A stretch of DNA of 64,000 nucleotides from Oceanospirillales bacterium (GCA_004762125.1 SIHQ01000010.1:62001-126000); one strand, 5' to 3'. Shown: positions 35,725 to 45,541, counted from the stretch's first letter. Made by a program: numbers and translations. Notes: a model not told the origin generated them from the letters alone.

Positions 35725-37815
35725 ATGGAGCTGGAGAATAGAGAAACCCTGCGCATTCTGGTGATAGATGCTTCATCGTCAGAAGCAGAGGCACTGTTGA
35801 ACGTTTATCGGGATGCCGGTTATCCGACCCGTGCCCAGCACATCATATCGATGGATGATCTTGATGAAGCTTTGTCCTGTGATCAGAAATGGGATCTGAT
35901 GTTGTTTTCAAATGCCGAGTTGCCAGAAGGAGTGCTTATTCAGGACATGCTGGAGAAAGTCGAGCAGCAGGGTAGGGACATTCCATCCATAGCTCTGTCT
36001 GAGCACCCCGAAGATGATATGCCTGAGCTATTGAAGCAAGGCATTCGCAGTGTGGTCCCCAGTGATAATGACGAACTTCTTCTGTTAACCAGCGATAGAG
36101 AAGTGTCTGATTTACATACACGACGGAATTACCGACGAATGAGTGTGGCTCTGAATGAGTCAGAGAAGCAGCGCCGGAATCTATTGAATGATCAGGTGGA
36201 TGCCATTGTTTATGTGGCTGGTGGCAAGATTCGGTATTCAAATCCGGCGTTTAACGAAATGGTCGGTCTGGACGCCAATGACAATCTGGCAGGAAAGCCA
36301 TTTGCTGACCTTATTGCCCAGAATGATCGTAAAGATGTCAGTGAATTTTTGATCAATATCGAAGACAGTGGTCAGGCTCTGGCTGCTATTCAATGCCCTC
36401 TCGTTAGAAAAGGCGACAATGAAATACCGGTCAGGGTTATTGTCAGCCCCACTTCTTTTGAGGGAACGTACACGCTCAGCCTGCTGGTGCGAAGTCATGA
36501 TGATAATGTAGAGACTGCTTCTGACAAACAGGAAATAGAAGCGGTACGCCCTGATACAGAAACGCATCTTTTTGATAAAAAACAGTTCAGTAACCAGTTA
36601 GATGTTGCCGTTCAAAGAGTCGTGTCCGGTAGAGACAAGTTTGCTCTCTTGTGTATTACCCTCGATTCATTAAGGGAGCTCCATGCAAAATCAGGCAAAC
36701 GAATAAGCCAGCCAGTCTATCGTGAAGTGTCCAGAAGACTGGGATTAAGTTTGCTGGAACACAAAGCAGGCAGCTGGAATGGTGACTGTTTCATGGCCCT
36801 GATACAAACGGGTGATGAGAAATCGGTGCAGGAACTATCAGGTCAGGTTCTTCACGATGTTGCCGGACAAGTGGTTGAGCTTGAAGGTCAAGAGATACCG
36901 GTTCAGCTCAGTATTGGCGCAGTTATGATCAATGATGCCTGCAGTGATACTCAAACGCTTTTGGTGCGAGCCAAACATACTGCCGTCGTATCCCAGAAAA
37001 AGGGCGGTGGTTGTCTTAGTTTTTATAAGAAACGTCGTATCAGTGCTGTCAGTTCTGTAGAGAAGCATTTGGCTGGAATGGTGAGTCAGGCTTTGCAAAA
37101 AAACAATTTCAAACTGTTCTATCAGCCTATTATCAGTCTGAAAGGCTCAACCGAAAAGCATTTTGATATTCAGTTGCGTATGCGTGATGTCCGTGGTCGT
37201 GAACATGAATCCACTTGTTTTCGTAGCAAACTTGATAAGAGTACGTTATGGAGCAAAGTGGATCGCTGGCAGGTCATTCAGGCGGGTAAAGAGTTACTGG
37301 ACAGTATGCAGAACAAGAAGAATGTTCGTCTATTTTTCCATCTGGGAGGAAACGCCTTTCAGGAAAAGGATTTTTTGCCTTGGATGAGTGTTGCGTTCAA
37401 AGCTGCGGGAATCCCAAACTCAGCCATTGTGATTGAAATGAGCGAACAGAACATTGTTCGTTTTCACAAAGAAGCTCCGAAATTTTTTGAGACCGTGAGA
37501 GGAATGGGATTCCATACCGGAGTAAGCGAGTTCGGTTGTAGTTTGAAACCTATGGAAACCATTGAGCCGTTTAATCTAGATTACGTCAAGCTTGATCCAT
37601 CCTTTACCAAAGACCTGACCAAAGAAGATGAAGGTAAGGAGCTTAAGGATATGATTAAAGTTCTGGCGGATAAAGGGCAGAAGGTGATAGTGCCAGAAGT
37701 GAAAAGCGCTGTGGAGATGGCCCCTTTGTGGCATACCGGTGTTGACTTTATTCAAGGTGATTTCGTTCAGGAGCCGTCGTCAGATCTGGATCTGGGCTTC
37801 GAAGGAGATTTCTAA
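35725..37815 (+). CDS. FimX-like protein: REC-like, PAS, degenerate GGDEF and EAL
   Basis: The 696-residue cytoplasmic protein has the domain order and size of P. aeruginosa FimX, a c-di-GMP-binding regulator of type IV pilus assembly. A REC-like domain (about 9-125) lacks an Asp at the usual phosphoacceptor position. A PAS domain (about 155-255) has IRYSNPAFNEMVGLD. The GGDEF domain has WNGDCF (351-356) where active enzymes have GGDEF. The EAL domain keeps FYQPII (465-470) and Arg485 but has DIQL (481-484) in place of EAL. VKLDPSF and QGDFVQEP replace the usual metal-binding residues. It is therefore probably a catalytically dead sensor. It lies next to pilus operon C. Confidence 0.85.
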   Translation: MELENRETLRILVIDASSSEAEALLNVYRDAGYPTRAQHIISMDDLDEALSCDQKWDLMLFSNAELPEGVLIQDMLEKVEQQGRDIPSIALSEHPEDDMPELLKQGIRSVVPSDNDELLLLTSDREVSDLHTRRNYRRMSVALNESEKQRRNLLNDQVDAIVYVAGGKIRYSNPAFNEMVGLDANDNLAGKPFADLIAQNDRKDVSEFLINIEDSGQALAAIQCPLVRKGDNEIPVRVIVSPTSFEGTYTLSLLVRSHDDNVETASDKQEIEAVRPDTETHLFDKKQFSNQLDVAVQRVVSGRDKFALLCITLDSLRELHAKSGKRISQPVYREVSRRLGLSLLEHKAGSWNGDCFMALIQTGDEKSVQELSGQVLHDVAGQVVELEGQEIPVQLSIGAVMINDACSDTQTLLVRAKHTAVVSQKKGGGCLSFYKKRRISAVSSVEKHLAGMVSQALQKNNFKLFYQPIISLKGSTEKHFDIQLRMRDVRGREHESTCFRSKLDKSTLWSKVDRWQVIQAGKELLDSMQNKKNVRLFFHLGGNAFQEKDFLPWMSVAFKAAGIPNSAIVIEMSEQNIVRFHKEAPKFFETVRGMGFHTGVSEFGCSLKPMETIEPFNLDYVKLDPSFTKDLTKEDEGKELKDMIKVLADKGQKVIVPEVKSAVEMAPLWHTGVDFIQGDFVQEPSSDLDLGFEGDF

Positions 37816-37933
37816 ACGGAGCCTGATCTCTATGGTTTGGCTCTGGTTTCAGGTATTTTAAGTTTTACTCTCACTCCATCTTGGTTGAGAATAGCCGCTC
37901 TTCGGAATTCACGTGAGAGAGTCAGGCATTTCA

Positions 37934-39556
37934 ATGTCAGCAATGCTCAATATCGTCATGGCCCAGCTTAATCTGAAAGTGGGTGACATAGACGGCAATA
38001 CAGCCCAGGTAATTGAGGCGGCAGAACAGGCCAGAGATGACCTAAAAGCCGATATGATCGTATTTCCAGAATTGACGCTGTGTGGTTACCCACCGGAAGA
38101 TCTGCTGCTTCGTCCCAGTTTGGTGCTACGAATTGAGCAAGCATTCAGTCAACTGGCTGCTGTTAAAGGTATCGATTTAGTCATTGGCCTTCCTGCTATG
38201 GGTGCTCACGGTCTTGAGAATCAGGCGGTTGTACTCCGTGATGGCTCTGTCATTGCCCGTTATGCCAAGCAACATCTGCCAAACTATCAGGTGTTTGATG
38301 AGAAACGCTACTTCGTAGCAGGCCATTCAGCGACCGTATTTGACTGTAAGGGTACGAAGGTTGGCTTGGCCATCTGTGAAGATCTCTGGTATCAAGAAAC
38401 GATTCAACAGGCCAAAGAAGCGGGTGCAGAACTGATCCTCAGTCTTAACGCTTCACCTTTCCATAAAGATAAGCAAGGCATTCGCTATGAAACTGTAAGA
38501 AGTCGTTGCCTTGAGAATGATATCTCCATTCTTTATGTCAACCTGTCTGGTGGTCAGGATGAGCTGGTCTTTGATGGCGGTTCCTTTGCCATGAATGGTG
38601 AAGGTAAGGTTGCTGTCAACGCTGATTATTTCAACGAAGGTTTGTTTATAAGCCAGTTTGATCAAAAGAATCGCACTTTTGTTGAGAAGGAAGTGGCGGC
38701 TCTTCCTGAATTTCAAGAGCGTGTTTATAAAGCTCTTGTCGTAGGTATACGAGACTACGTCAACAAGAATGGCTTTAAGGGCGTCGTACTTGGCCTATCA
38801 GGCGGTATTGATTCTGGATTGACACTGGCCATCGCTGTCGATGCGCTGGGCTCTGATCGAGTGCAGGCAGTAATGATGCCTTATTGCTATACGTCCAGCA
38901 TGAGTTTGGAAGATGCTCAGGAAGAAGCGGGTATTCTGGGTGTTGATTACAGTATTTTGCCTATTGAACCCATGTTTGATGCCTTCATGGGAACGCTGAA
39001 CAGTCAATTTGAAAACACCGCTAAAGACACCACTGAAGAGAATTTGCAGTCGCGCTGCCGTGGCGTAATGCTGATGGCCATCTCTAACAAGAAAGGCTAT
39101 ATGGTGCTCACCACCGGCAACAAAAGTGAGATGGCTGTAGGCTATGCGACACTGTACGGTGATATGTGTGGGGGCTATAACGCACTGAAAGATGTGCCAA
39201 AGACGCTGGTTTTTGAACTGTCTGAGTACCGTAACTCTTTGGGTTATGTCATTCCCCAACGGGTGATTGATCGCCCACCATCAGCAGAGCTTGCTCCGGA
39301 TCAGGTGGATGAAGACAGTCTGCCACCTTACAGCGACCTCGATCGTATGATTGAGATGTATGTTGAAGAAGACAAGAGTGCTGAAGCAATTATTGAAGCC
39401 GGTTTTGAGCGGGATATTGTCTATCGTGTTCTGAGGCTGATTGATGTTAATGAGTTTAAACGACGTCAGGCAGTGGTTGGTGTTCGTATAACGCCCCGTG
39501 GTTTTGGCCGTGATCGCCGTTATCCGATTACCAATGGCTGGCGTTTAGGTCATTAA
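37934..39556 (+). CDS. nadE: Glutamine-dependent NAD+ synthetase
   Basis: This enzyme amidates nicotinic acid adenine dinucleotide to NAD+ using glutamine. The 540-residue product has an N-terminal nitrilase-type glutaminase (FPELTLCGYPPEDLL for the Glu, LAICEDLWY for the nucleophile Cys, SPFHKDK) and a C-terminal synthetase with the PP-loop GLSGGIDSGLTLA and TTGNKSEMAVGYATLYGDMC. A start seven codons upstream (37913, GTG) is possible. The ATG at 37934 has CAGG upstream and gives the N-terminus MSAMLNIVMAQLN. Confidence 0.96.
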   Translation: MSAMLNIVMAQLNLKVGDIDGNTAQVIEAAEQARDDLKADMIVFPELTLCGYPPEDLLLRPSLVLRIEQAFSQLAAVKGIDLVIGLPAMGAHGLENQAVVLRDGSVIARYAKQHLPNYQVFDEKRYFVAGHSATVFDCKGTKVGLAICEDLWYQETIQQAKEAGAELILSLNASPFHKDKQGIRYETVRSRCLENDISILYVNLSGGQDELVFDGGSFAMNGEGKVAVNADYFNEGLFISQFDQKNRTFVEKEVAALPEFQERVYKALVVGIRDYVNKNGFKGVVLGLSGGIDSGLTLAIAVDALGSDRVQAVMMPYCYTSSMSLEDAQEEAGILGVDYSILPIEPMFDAFMGTLNSQFENTAKDTTEENLQSRCRGVMLMAISNKKGYMVLTTGNKSEMAVGYATLYGDMCGGYNALKDVPKTLVFELSEYRNSLGYVIPQRVIDRPPSAELAPDQVDEDSLPPYSDLDRMIEMYVEEDKSAEAIIEAGFERDIVYRVLRLIDVNEFKRRQAVVGVRITPRGFGRDRRYPITNGWRLGH

Positions 39557-39567
39557 TAATGAACTGC

Positions 39568-39600
39568 TAATTGTTCCCACGTATTAGGTGGGAACAATTA
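39568..39600. terminator. Hairpin between convergent nadE and coaE
   Basis: TAATTGTTCCCAC and GTGGGAACAATTA make a perfect 13-bp stem with a 7-nt loop. The AT-rich base of the stem supplies the T tract on either strand, consistent with a bidirectional terminator. Confidence 0.7.
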
Positions 39601-39610
39601 CAGTTAACGG

Positions 39611-40210
39611 TTATCGAGCTAGCTGAAGATAAGTTTGATGCAATGCTTGTAGTTGTTGATGTAGGCCTTCGAGCGAACCGGAATTATCAACAATATCATT
39701 AGCTTTTTCCCGCTTTAGCTCACGACTGGCCTGTTTGTTAATAATGGCCAGAGTTTGCTCTTCCGTTACGCCATCTCTAACCATAGTACGTTCAATTTGT
39801 ACTGTTACAGGTACATCCACCACCAGAATTCGATCCACTATCACGTGTTGATCTGTTTCAACCAGCAATGGAGAAACCAGAACGGTGTACTCTGATCGAG
39901 ATTCTTTCAGTTCCTGTAAAATCTGATCACGAATCAAAGGGTGAAGTAGTTGCTCCAACCAAACTCGTTCACTGTCATCTTTAAAAATAATGTCTCTTAG
40001 CTGACGGCGATTTAAAGAACCATCAGTTTCGAGAATATCGCTGCCATGACGTTCAGCAATTGCGGTCAGGGCAGGGCGGCCAGGTTCAACAACCACTCTG
40101 GCAGCTAAATCAGCATCAACAACAGTGATGCCCTGTTCGGCAAAGTAATCCGTGACGGCAGTTTTACCACTGCCTATACCGCCTGTGACACCAATGACCA
40201 GCCCGCTCAC
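39611..40210 (-). CDS. coaE: Dephospho-CoA kinase
   Basis: CoaE phosphorylates dephospho-CoA in the last step of coenzyme A synthesis. The 199-residue product has the P-loop GVTGGIGSGKTAV, the VDADLAAR segment and the LLVET and NKQASRE segments of the family. It overlaps the pilD stop by 4 bp, the pilD-coaE coupling known from pseudomonads. Confidence 0.96.
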   Translation of the reverse strand: MSGLVIGVTGGIGSGKTAVTDYFAEQGITVVDADLAARVVVEPGRPALTAIAERHGSDILETDGSLNRRQLRDIIFKDDSERVWLEQLLHPLIRDQILQELKESRSEYTVLVSPLLVETDQHVIVDRILVVDVPVTVQIERTMVRDGVTEEQTLAIINKQASRELKREKANDIVDNSGSLEGLHQQLQALHQTYLQLAR

Positions 40211-41085
40211 AATCTGATGCCCATGGTTTGCAGATAAGCATTCAACAATTGCTCACCCCAAATCATGGCAATGAAACCGGCTGCCGCAAGGTAAGGGCCA
40301 AACGGAATAGGGTCTGTTCTTTGTAATCTTTTAAACAGCATCAGTACAACAAAGACCACAATGCCGACGATTGAAGACAGCAGAATGACCACAGGCATTG
40401 ACTGCCAACCCATCCAGGCGCCCAAAGCTGCCAGTAGTTTGAAATCACCGTAGCCCATACCATCTTTGCCAGTCACCAGTTTGAATAGCCAAAAGATGCT
40501 CCACAGGAACATATAGCCAGCAATGGCACCATAAACAGCGTCTTGCAGTGAAGTGAACAGTTCAAAGCTGTTGGCGAACAAACCTATCCACAGCAAAGGC
40601 AGTGTCAGGCTGTCCGGAAGCAGCTTGGTGTCGTAGTCAATCATGGTCAGAGTTAATAACATCCAGCCAAAGAGACACACCAAAGCAGTTTGAACAGTTG
40701 CACCAAAATGAAGTCCGGCAGTAACAGCCAGCAGGGCACTAACTATTTCTATCGTAGGGTAGCGTGCAGAAATACCGGTTTTACAAGACGAACATTTACC
40801 CCGTAGAAACAGATAACTGATGACCGGAATGTTCTCCCAGGCCCTGATTCCGTGACCGCAGGAAGGGCAGGTGGAATCAGGTTTGACCAGATTATAGGTT
40901 TCCATCTCTTCCGGAACCTTGTCCGGTTGAAGCTCTTGAAGGCAATCCAGTTTCCATTCGCGCTCCATCATGACAGGTAGACGATGGATCACCACGTTAA
41001 GAAAACTACCAATTAAAAGGCCAAATACAGCCAGAGTAATAAACAGGTAGGTGGGAGATGTTTGTAATAATTCGAAAAAATACAT
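40207..41085 (-). CDS. pilD: Prepilin peptidase / N-methyltransferase PilD
   Basis: PilD cleaves class III leader peptides and methylates the new N-terminus of pilins in the inner membrane. The 292-residue product is polytopic. It has the cytoplasmic zinc motif CPSC (73-76) with CSSC (98-101), the protease aspartates in MIDYDTKLLPD (Asp150 region) and GYGDFKLLAALGAW (Asp214), and the N-terminal GSFLNVVIHRLP. It should process all 15 prepilin-like proteins here. pilB and pilC are not next to it: pilC lies 15 kb away and pilB is not in the window. Confidence 0.97.
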   Translation of the reverse strand: MYFFELLQTSPTYLFITLAVFGLLIGSFLNVVIHRLPVMMEREWKLDCLQELQPDKVPEEMETYNLVKPDSTCPSCGHGIRAWENIPVISYLFLRGKCSSCKTGISARYPTIEIVSALLAVTAGLHFGATVQTALVCLFGWMLLTLTMIDYDTKLLPDSLTLPLLWIGLFANSFELFTSLQDAVYGAIAGYMFLWSIFWLFKLVTGKDGMGYGDFKLLAALGAWMGWQSMPVVILLSSIVGIVVFVVLMLFKRLQRTDPIPFGPYLAAAGFIAMIWGEQLLNAYLQTMGIRL

Positions 41086-41186
41086 GGATGAGTAATATTC
41101 TGGGAGTTATTAAGCTACTTTACTTTTTTTATTAGAAAAATGCAGCAATGTCACCATGAGTATGCTCGCGAGGGAGCAGCTCTGTG

Positions 41187-41224
41187 ACACAGGGTGTCAA
41201 ATCCATACATGTGACACCCTGTGT
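41187..41224. repeat. Long perfect inverted repeat downstream of glpABC
   Basis: ACACAGGGTGTCA and TGACACCCTGTGT are perfect 13-bp arms with a 12-nt loop. It lies between the glpC stop and pilD. Read in the glp direction there is no T run after it, so it may stabilise or end the glpABC transcript by another route, or act as an operator for pilD. Confidence 0.7.
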
Positions 41225-41273
41225 TTAAATAAAATGATCTTGATTGGAATGTGTAATCAAACCCATTCATTGT

Positions 41274-42491
41274 CTATTTAGAAACGCCCAGTGCCCGAGC
41301 TAACACAGAAAGAGGGTGAAGGACTTTGTAGTTCGTACTGGATTCCACCTGCATTTTGCACGCTTCACAGTCTGTTACTACGTAATCCGGATTAATGCTA
41401 TCAATCTGGTCAAAAATAGGAGCGCCTATAGCCTGAGAAGTATCGTAGTTCTCTTTTTTGAATCCATAGGTTCCAGCTTGTCCGCAACAACGTTGGTCAA
41501 GCATATGGAGTTCAACGCCTGGAATGCGACGAAGAATTTCGAGTGTAAAGACAACTCCACCCACACGAATCAGATGACAAGGACTGTGGTAGGCAATTTT
41601 GATATTAACCGGTTTCATATCCGGTAGATTGCCTTTCTCAAATTCTTTGACCAGGAAGGTATTAAAGAAAAATATTCTATTGACCAGCTCTCGATTATCC
41701 ACTTCCAGCAAACTGTGATATTCATCTCGAATAGTCATAGAGCAGCTGGATGACGTAGAAATAACACATTCAGAATCGCCTTCCAGTGCTTCTCTGAACT
41801 GTTCGGTATTCAGTTTCGCATTAGACTGAGCTTTATCCATAAAGCCATTAGCTATGAGAGGTACGCCACAACACTTCTCTTTCTTAAGCAGCTGTACACC
41901 AATGTTCATAGCATTCAGAACACTGACCAGATCCTTGCCGACTGTCGTATCATTACTGTTTATATAGCAACCATGATAGAACGTTATCTGTCGTTTAAAT
42001 ACAGATTGATCAGGGGCTTCTTTTTTAAACCACTGTCTGAAGGTTTGCCAGCTATAAGTAGGCAATGATGGACGACCATCAATATCCAGGATTTTATCCA
42101 TCAGCACTCTTACCGGCTTAATCTTGGTCACCATATTGACAATAGGTGCCACCGGCGTTGCTACTTTCCCCATGAGGTCTGTGTGACTGAGAATGTAGTC
42201 ACGGATTTTTGGCTTATGACGACCAGAGCGAGCCTTGGCTTTCTGGATAATAGAGCCAATTTCAACACCGGAAGGGCAGGCTACTTCACAGCGCTTGCAG
42301 TTGGTGCAGTATTTCAGGGCTTCATCATAGAAATCTTCCCCTTTCATGCGCCAGCGTTCACCATCTGGGCCGGATTGTTTAGGGCCGGGATAGTCTGGTT
42401 GTATTTCAGCAACCGGGCATTTAGTTGTACAAACAGTGCATTTGATGCACATATCAAAGGTAGTATCCAGAAGTGCCAGATTAACGGACAT
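41274..42491 (-). CDS. glpC: Anaerobic glycerol-3-phosphate dehydrogenase, subunit C
   Basis: GlpC is the membrane-anchoring iron-sulfur subunit that passes electrons from GlpAB to the quinone pool. The 405-residue product has two [4Fe-4S] motifs, CIKCTVCTTKCP and CTNCKRCEVACP, and two CCG-type segments (KEKCCGVP and DQRCCGQAGTYGF). The frame is open further upstream. The start at 42491 is chosen because AAGGAGA sits before it and the protein then begins close to the first cluster. It overlaps glpB by 11 bp. Confidence 0.95.
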   Translation of the reverse strand: MSVNLALLDTTFDMCIKCTVCTTKCPVAEIQPDYPGPKQSGPDGERWRMKGEDFYDEALKYCTNCKRCEVACPSGVEIGSIIQKAKARSGRHKPKIRDYILSHTDLMGKVATPVAPIVNMVTKIKPVRVLMDKILDIDGRPSLPTYSWQTFRQWFKKEAPDQSVFKRQITFYHGCYINSNDTTVGKDLVSVLNAMNIGVQLLKKEKCCGVPLIANGFMDKAQSNAKLNTEQFREALEGDSECVISTSSSCSMTIRDEYHSLLEVDNRELVNRIFFFNTFLVKEFEKGNLPDMKPVNIKIAYHSPCHLIRVGGVVFTLEILRRIPGVELHMLDQRCCGQAGTYGFKKENYDTSQAIGAPIFDQIDSINPDYVVTDCEACKMQVESSTNYKVLHPLSVLARALGVSK

Positions 42492-43797
42492 GTCTGTTCT
42501 CCTTATTAGTGCTGATTTTTCGAATGATATTTTCTGCAGCTGCCCAGCCAGTTGATATGGCAATACCACCGGCACTGCCTTCCTCTACGGGTTGAGCGTG
42601 TCCCAGAACACTGCCGATGCAATACAAATTTCCGATGGTTTTTCCGTCTTTTACGGCTCGCATGTGCGGGTCGGTTACCACGCCAAAACTGGCAAAGGCA
42701 TGAGCTTTGCCGTTCAGGAATTTTTGATTGGCCCACTCAGTTCGAGGAGATTGGGTGTTTACGTCAAGATTAAAGATATGTTCACGAATACAGTGTCTGT
42801 CTGCAACTAATCCCCCACTCATAAAGCTGCCACTGGCCAACACAACCTGCTCAGCGTTTAGTGCCATTTGACCATTGCCGTGTGTAAGAATTGATTGAAT
42901 TTTTCCTTGCTCAATGGTTCCGCTCTGAACCTTATCACCTGAGATCATCAGGCCACCCAGACGATGAAAGTGTTGTTGTAGTCTTTCAGAAAGACGTAAA
43001 CCGGGCAGTGAGGGTGGAAGCGTGGCCAGTTCTGAAATACGTAAACCGGATAGCTTTGATAACTGAGCCAGTCGCTCAGCGCCATAGGTCTGACTGAGTA
43101 CGGAAGGCATTAATACCAGGTCAGCTTTACCTACAGCGATTTTAAGTTTTTCAGCCAGTAGAGAAATAGTCGTATCGTTGTCCAGTTGACGGGACAACTC
43201 CACTGATCTCATCGCGTTTGTGTCACGGTTACTTATAAATTCATCGGGTAGTTTAAGGCTTATACTGATCACTTCAATGTCAGTGAATTCCGGCAGGCAC
43301 TTCAAGTTGTGGCAGGCCAGCTCCGGTTGAAAATCCCTGAAGCCTTCGATGTTCACCACTGCGACACGACGTAAGTCAGGTAATGAACCTGCAATGGGCA
43401 AGTGAGTCATGGTAGCCGGTGACAGGTAAGTGGGGCGCAGAGCTCCGAGAGCGGTGATCCGGTTCTGGTTCTTTTCATCTTTTCGATGTGTGTAGGGGAT
43501 CTTCATTTCACAGGAAAGTGTCTGAAACCAGGATAGAGCATCACGAATCGCCGTAAGGCCGACTTTTCCATAAGGATGTTCTGGCAGCTCAAACAGCAGT
43601 TTTTCTATACCGGCAAACGGGTCGGATAGTAGCTTCTGCTGCTGATCCATCCCCAATAGATCAATAGTTCCTGACGAAAAGGCCAGGCCACTTTCTCCTC
43701 TTGAAACAATTCCGGTCTTTAAGCCAGCTTGTGCGCACCGTATTCCGCACACCAATCCGGCCAAGCCGCCACCAATGATCAGGCTGTCAAACTTCAT
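42481..43797 (-). CDS. glpB: Anaerobic glycerol-3-phosphate dehydrogenase, subunit B
   Basis: GlpB is the FMN/FAD-binding partner of GlpA. The 438-residue product has the N-terminal dinucleotide fold LIIGGGLAGLVCGIRCAQAG and a C-terminal flavoprotein segment GSAGGIAISTGWAAAE. The length is close to E. coli GlpB (about 420). The gene overlaps glpA by 4 bp and glpC by 11 bp, so glpABC is a tight operon. Confidence 0.94.
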   Translation of the reverse strand: MKFDSLIIGGGLAGLVCGIRCAQAGLKTGIVSRGESGLAFSSGTIDLLGMDQQQKLLSDPFAGIEKLLFELPEHPYGKVGLTAIRDALSWFQTLSCEMKIPYTHRKDEKNQNRITALGALRPTYLSPATMTHLPIAGSLPDLRRVAVVNIEGFRDFQPELACHNLKCLPEFTDIEVISISLKLPDEFISNRDTNAMRSVELSRQLDNDTTISLLAEKLKIAVGKADLVLMPSVLSQTYGAERLAQLSKLSGLRISELATLPPSLPGLRLSERLQQHFHRLGGLMISGDKVQSGTIEQGKIQSILTHGNGQMALNAEQVVLASGSFMSGGLVADRHCIREHIFNLDVNTQSPRTEWANQKFLNGKAHAFASFGVVTDPHMRAVKDGKTIGNLYCIGSVLGHAQPVEEGSAGGIAISTGWAAAENIIRKISTNKENRHVR

Positions 43798-45464
43798 ACT
43801 TCTGTCTCCAGGCTGATCTTCGGACTAACGGTGTCAGGATTGATTTTCGTTCGACTAAATGCTTCCAAGCTACTGGCTCCTAGCAAACCCTGATAGGTCC
43901 AGTAAGTGAAATCAGCTTCTCGCAGGGCATCTCCCCAAAGTACGGGCAATACGCCTTTCCAGCGGCTCTGAAGAAACTCATTTAAATCTTCGGCAATGTT
44001 TGTTTCTCTGCCTTGTTTTTTTAGAGTGGTCTGAAGAACATCGGCTGCACGACAGGCACAGACTTCACCTTGGCAAGGACCCATGCCTAGACGGGTTCGA
44101 CGTCGAAGATCAACCAATGAATGTGCGTTCAATTGTTCGATGGCGTACTCGATTTCGCCTCGAGTGATCATTTCACATTCACAGATCACTGCTTTTGATA
44201 ATGCGTCGTCTTTCAGAAATTGATCGGCGCGTTCTCCATGGCGGTATCGTGCAGAAGCGTTAATTGGAACACTGATTGAAGTAGCGGCAGTTTTCTTTGA
44301 CGGAGATGCACCAGGAAGTTTTGTTTCTGCAGTGGTACAGCAGGTCTTTAGCTCGAGATTTTTTGAGACAACGTCAGTAGTCATTTCGGCCATCAGACGG
44401 TAAGTCATTAGCTTGCCGCCGGCCACAGTGACCAATCCGGGTAAACTGTCTGTCTCGGCGTGATTTCGGATTACTATGCCACGACTGATGTTTCGTCCGG
44501 ACTCATCGCCATCTACCGAAATGAGAGGTCTGACTCCGCAATAAGCTCTGAGTACACGACTTTGTCCTAATATAGGCGCTAATTTTTCACCTTCCCGAAT
44601 TAGGATATCAATTTCATCACTGTCGACCTTGATGTTGTCGATGTCTTCATAAGGTACTTTTCTTGAAGTGGTGCCAATCAGCGAGATGGTGTCGCCCGGT
44701 ACAAGGATGTCCGCATCGGCAGGTTTACGGCAGCGATTCAATACCATGGAGTTAATCCGATAATCCATGATCAGCAAAGAGCCCTTAGCCGGAAACATCT
44801 TGATGGAAAGGTCTGCATATTCAGCGATCTGCTGCCCCCAGATACCAGCCGCATTCACTACCTGTCTGGAACGTAATGTTACTGGTTGGCCGGTTTTCAT
44901 ATCGAGACAGTTCACGCCGCGAACTTCACCCTGCTCAATGACAAGGCTTGTCACTCTGGTGTAATTCATGAGTTTGGCGCCGTGTTCTACAGCGTCAAGA
45001 ATATTAGCGGATGTTAAACGGAAGGGGTCAAGAGTTCCGTCAGGTACACGAACAGCGCCTAACATTTCCGGATTGGCATTGGGTTCGAGCTTCAATGCCT
45101 GATTTCGGGTCAGGTTTTCAGTTTCAATGCCAGCTTCGGCACAAGCTTGGATAAATGTCTGTTGAAATGAATAATCATCTTCAGGAAGGGTCAGGAACAG
45201 ACCGTCTGTTTTCTCGACACAGTGGCTGGCGATATTCTTTAGTATTCTATTTTCTTTAATGCATTCTTTGGCAGAGTGACTGTCGGTCACTGCATAACGG
45301 GCACCTGAATGGAGCAAGCCATGATTTCGGCCTGTTGTACCATTAGCAATGTCATCACGCTCTACCAGAATGGCTTTAATGCCACGTAATGCACAATCTC
45401 TTAATATTCCTGCACCGGTGGCACCACCACCGATCACTACTACATCGGTTTCAATCGTTTTCAT
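43794..45464 (-). CDS. glpA: Anaerobic glycerol-3-phosphate dehydrogenase, subunit A
   Basis: GlpA is the catalytic FAD subunit that oxidises glycerol-3-phosphate to dihydroxyacetone phosphate. The 556-residue product begins with the FAD motif VVIGGGATGAGILRDCALRG, has RNHGLLHSGARYAV and VVNAAGIWGQQIA, and ends with a BFD-like [2Fe-2S] domain bearing CECE and CQGEVCAC. It is the first gene of glpABC and divergent from glpF. No aerobic glpD is in the window. Confidence 0.95.
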   Translation of the reverse strand: MKTIETDVVVIGGGATGAGILRDCALRGIKAILVERDDIANGTTGRNHGLLHSGARYAVTDSHSAKECIKENRILKNIASHCVEKTDGLFLTLPEDDYSFQQTFIQACAEAGIETENLTRNQALKLEPNANPEMLGAVRVPDGTLDPFRLTSANILDAVEHGAKLMNYTRVTSLVIEQGEVRGVNCLDMKTGQPVTLRSRQVVNAAGIWGQQIAEYADLSIKMFPAKGSLLIMDYRINSMVLNRCRKPADADILVPGDTISLIGTTSRKVPYEDIDNIKVDSDEIDILIREGEKLAPILGQSRVLRAYCGVRPLISVDGDESGRNISRGIVIRNHAETDSLPGLVTVAGGKLMTYRLMAEMTTDVVSKNLELKTCCTTAETKLPGASPSKKTAATSISVPINASARYRHGERADQFLKDDALSKAVICECEMITRGEIEYAIEQLNAHSLVDLRRRTRLGMGPCQGEVCACRAADVLQTTLKKQGRETNIAEDLNEFLQSRWKGVLPVLWGDALREADFTYWTYQGLLGASSLEAFSRTKINPDTVSPKISLETEV

Positions 45465-45518
45465 TCGTCCAGCACCAGCCGCTCAACATTTAGTCAGCAG
45501 ACTATAAGCTGTAATATT

Positions 45519-45536
45519 ATGTTCGACTTTGATGTA
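45519..45536. promoter_or_regulatory. GlpR-like operator 1
   Basis: It starts with the half-site ATGTTCG of the E. coli GlpR operator (ATGTTCG-WTAW-CGAACAT form). The second half is poor. It lies in the glpA/glpF divergent region together with two similar sites. Confidence 0.5.
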
Positions 45537-45541
45537 TATCA

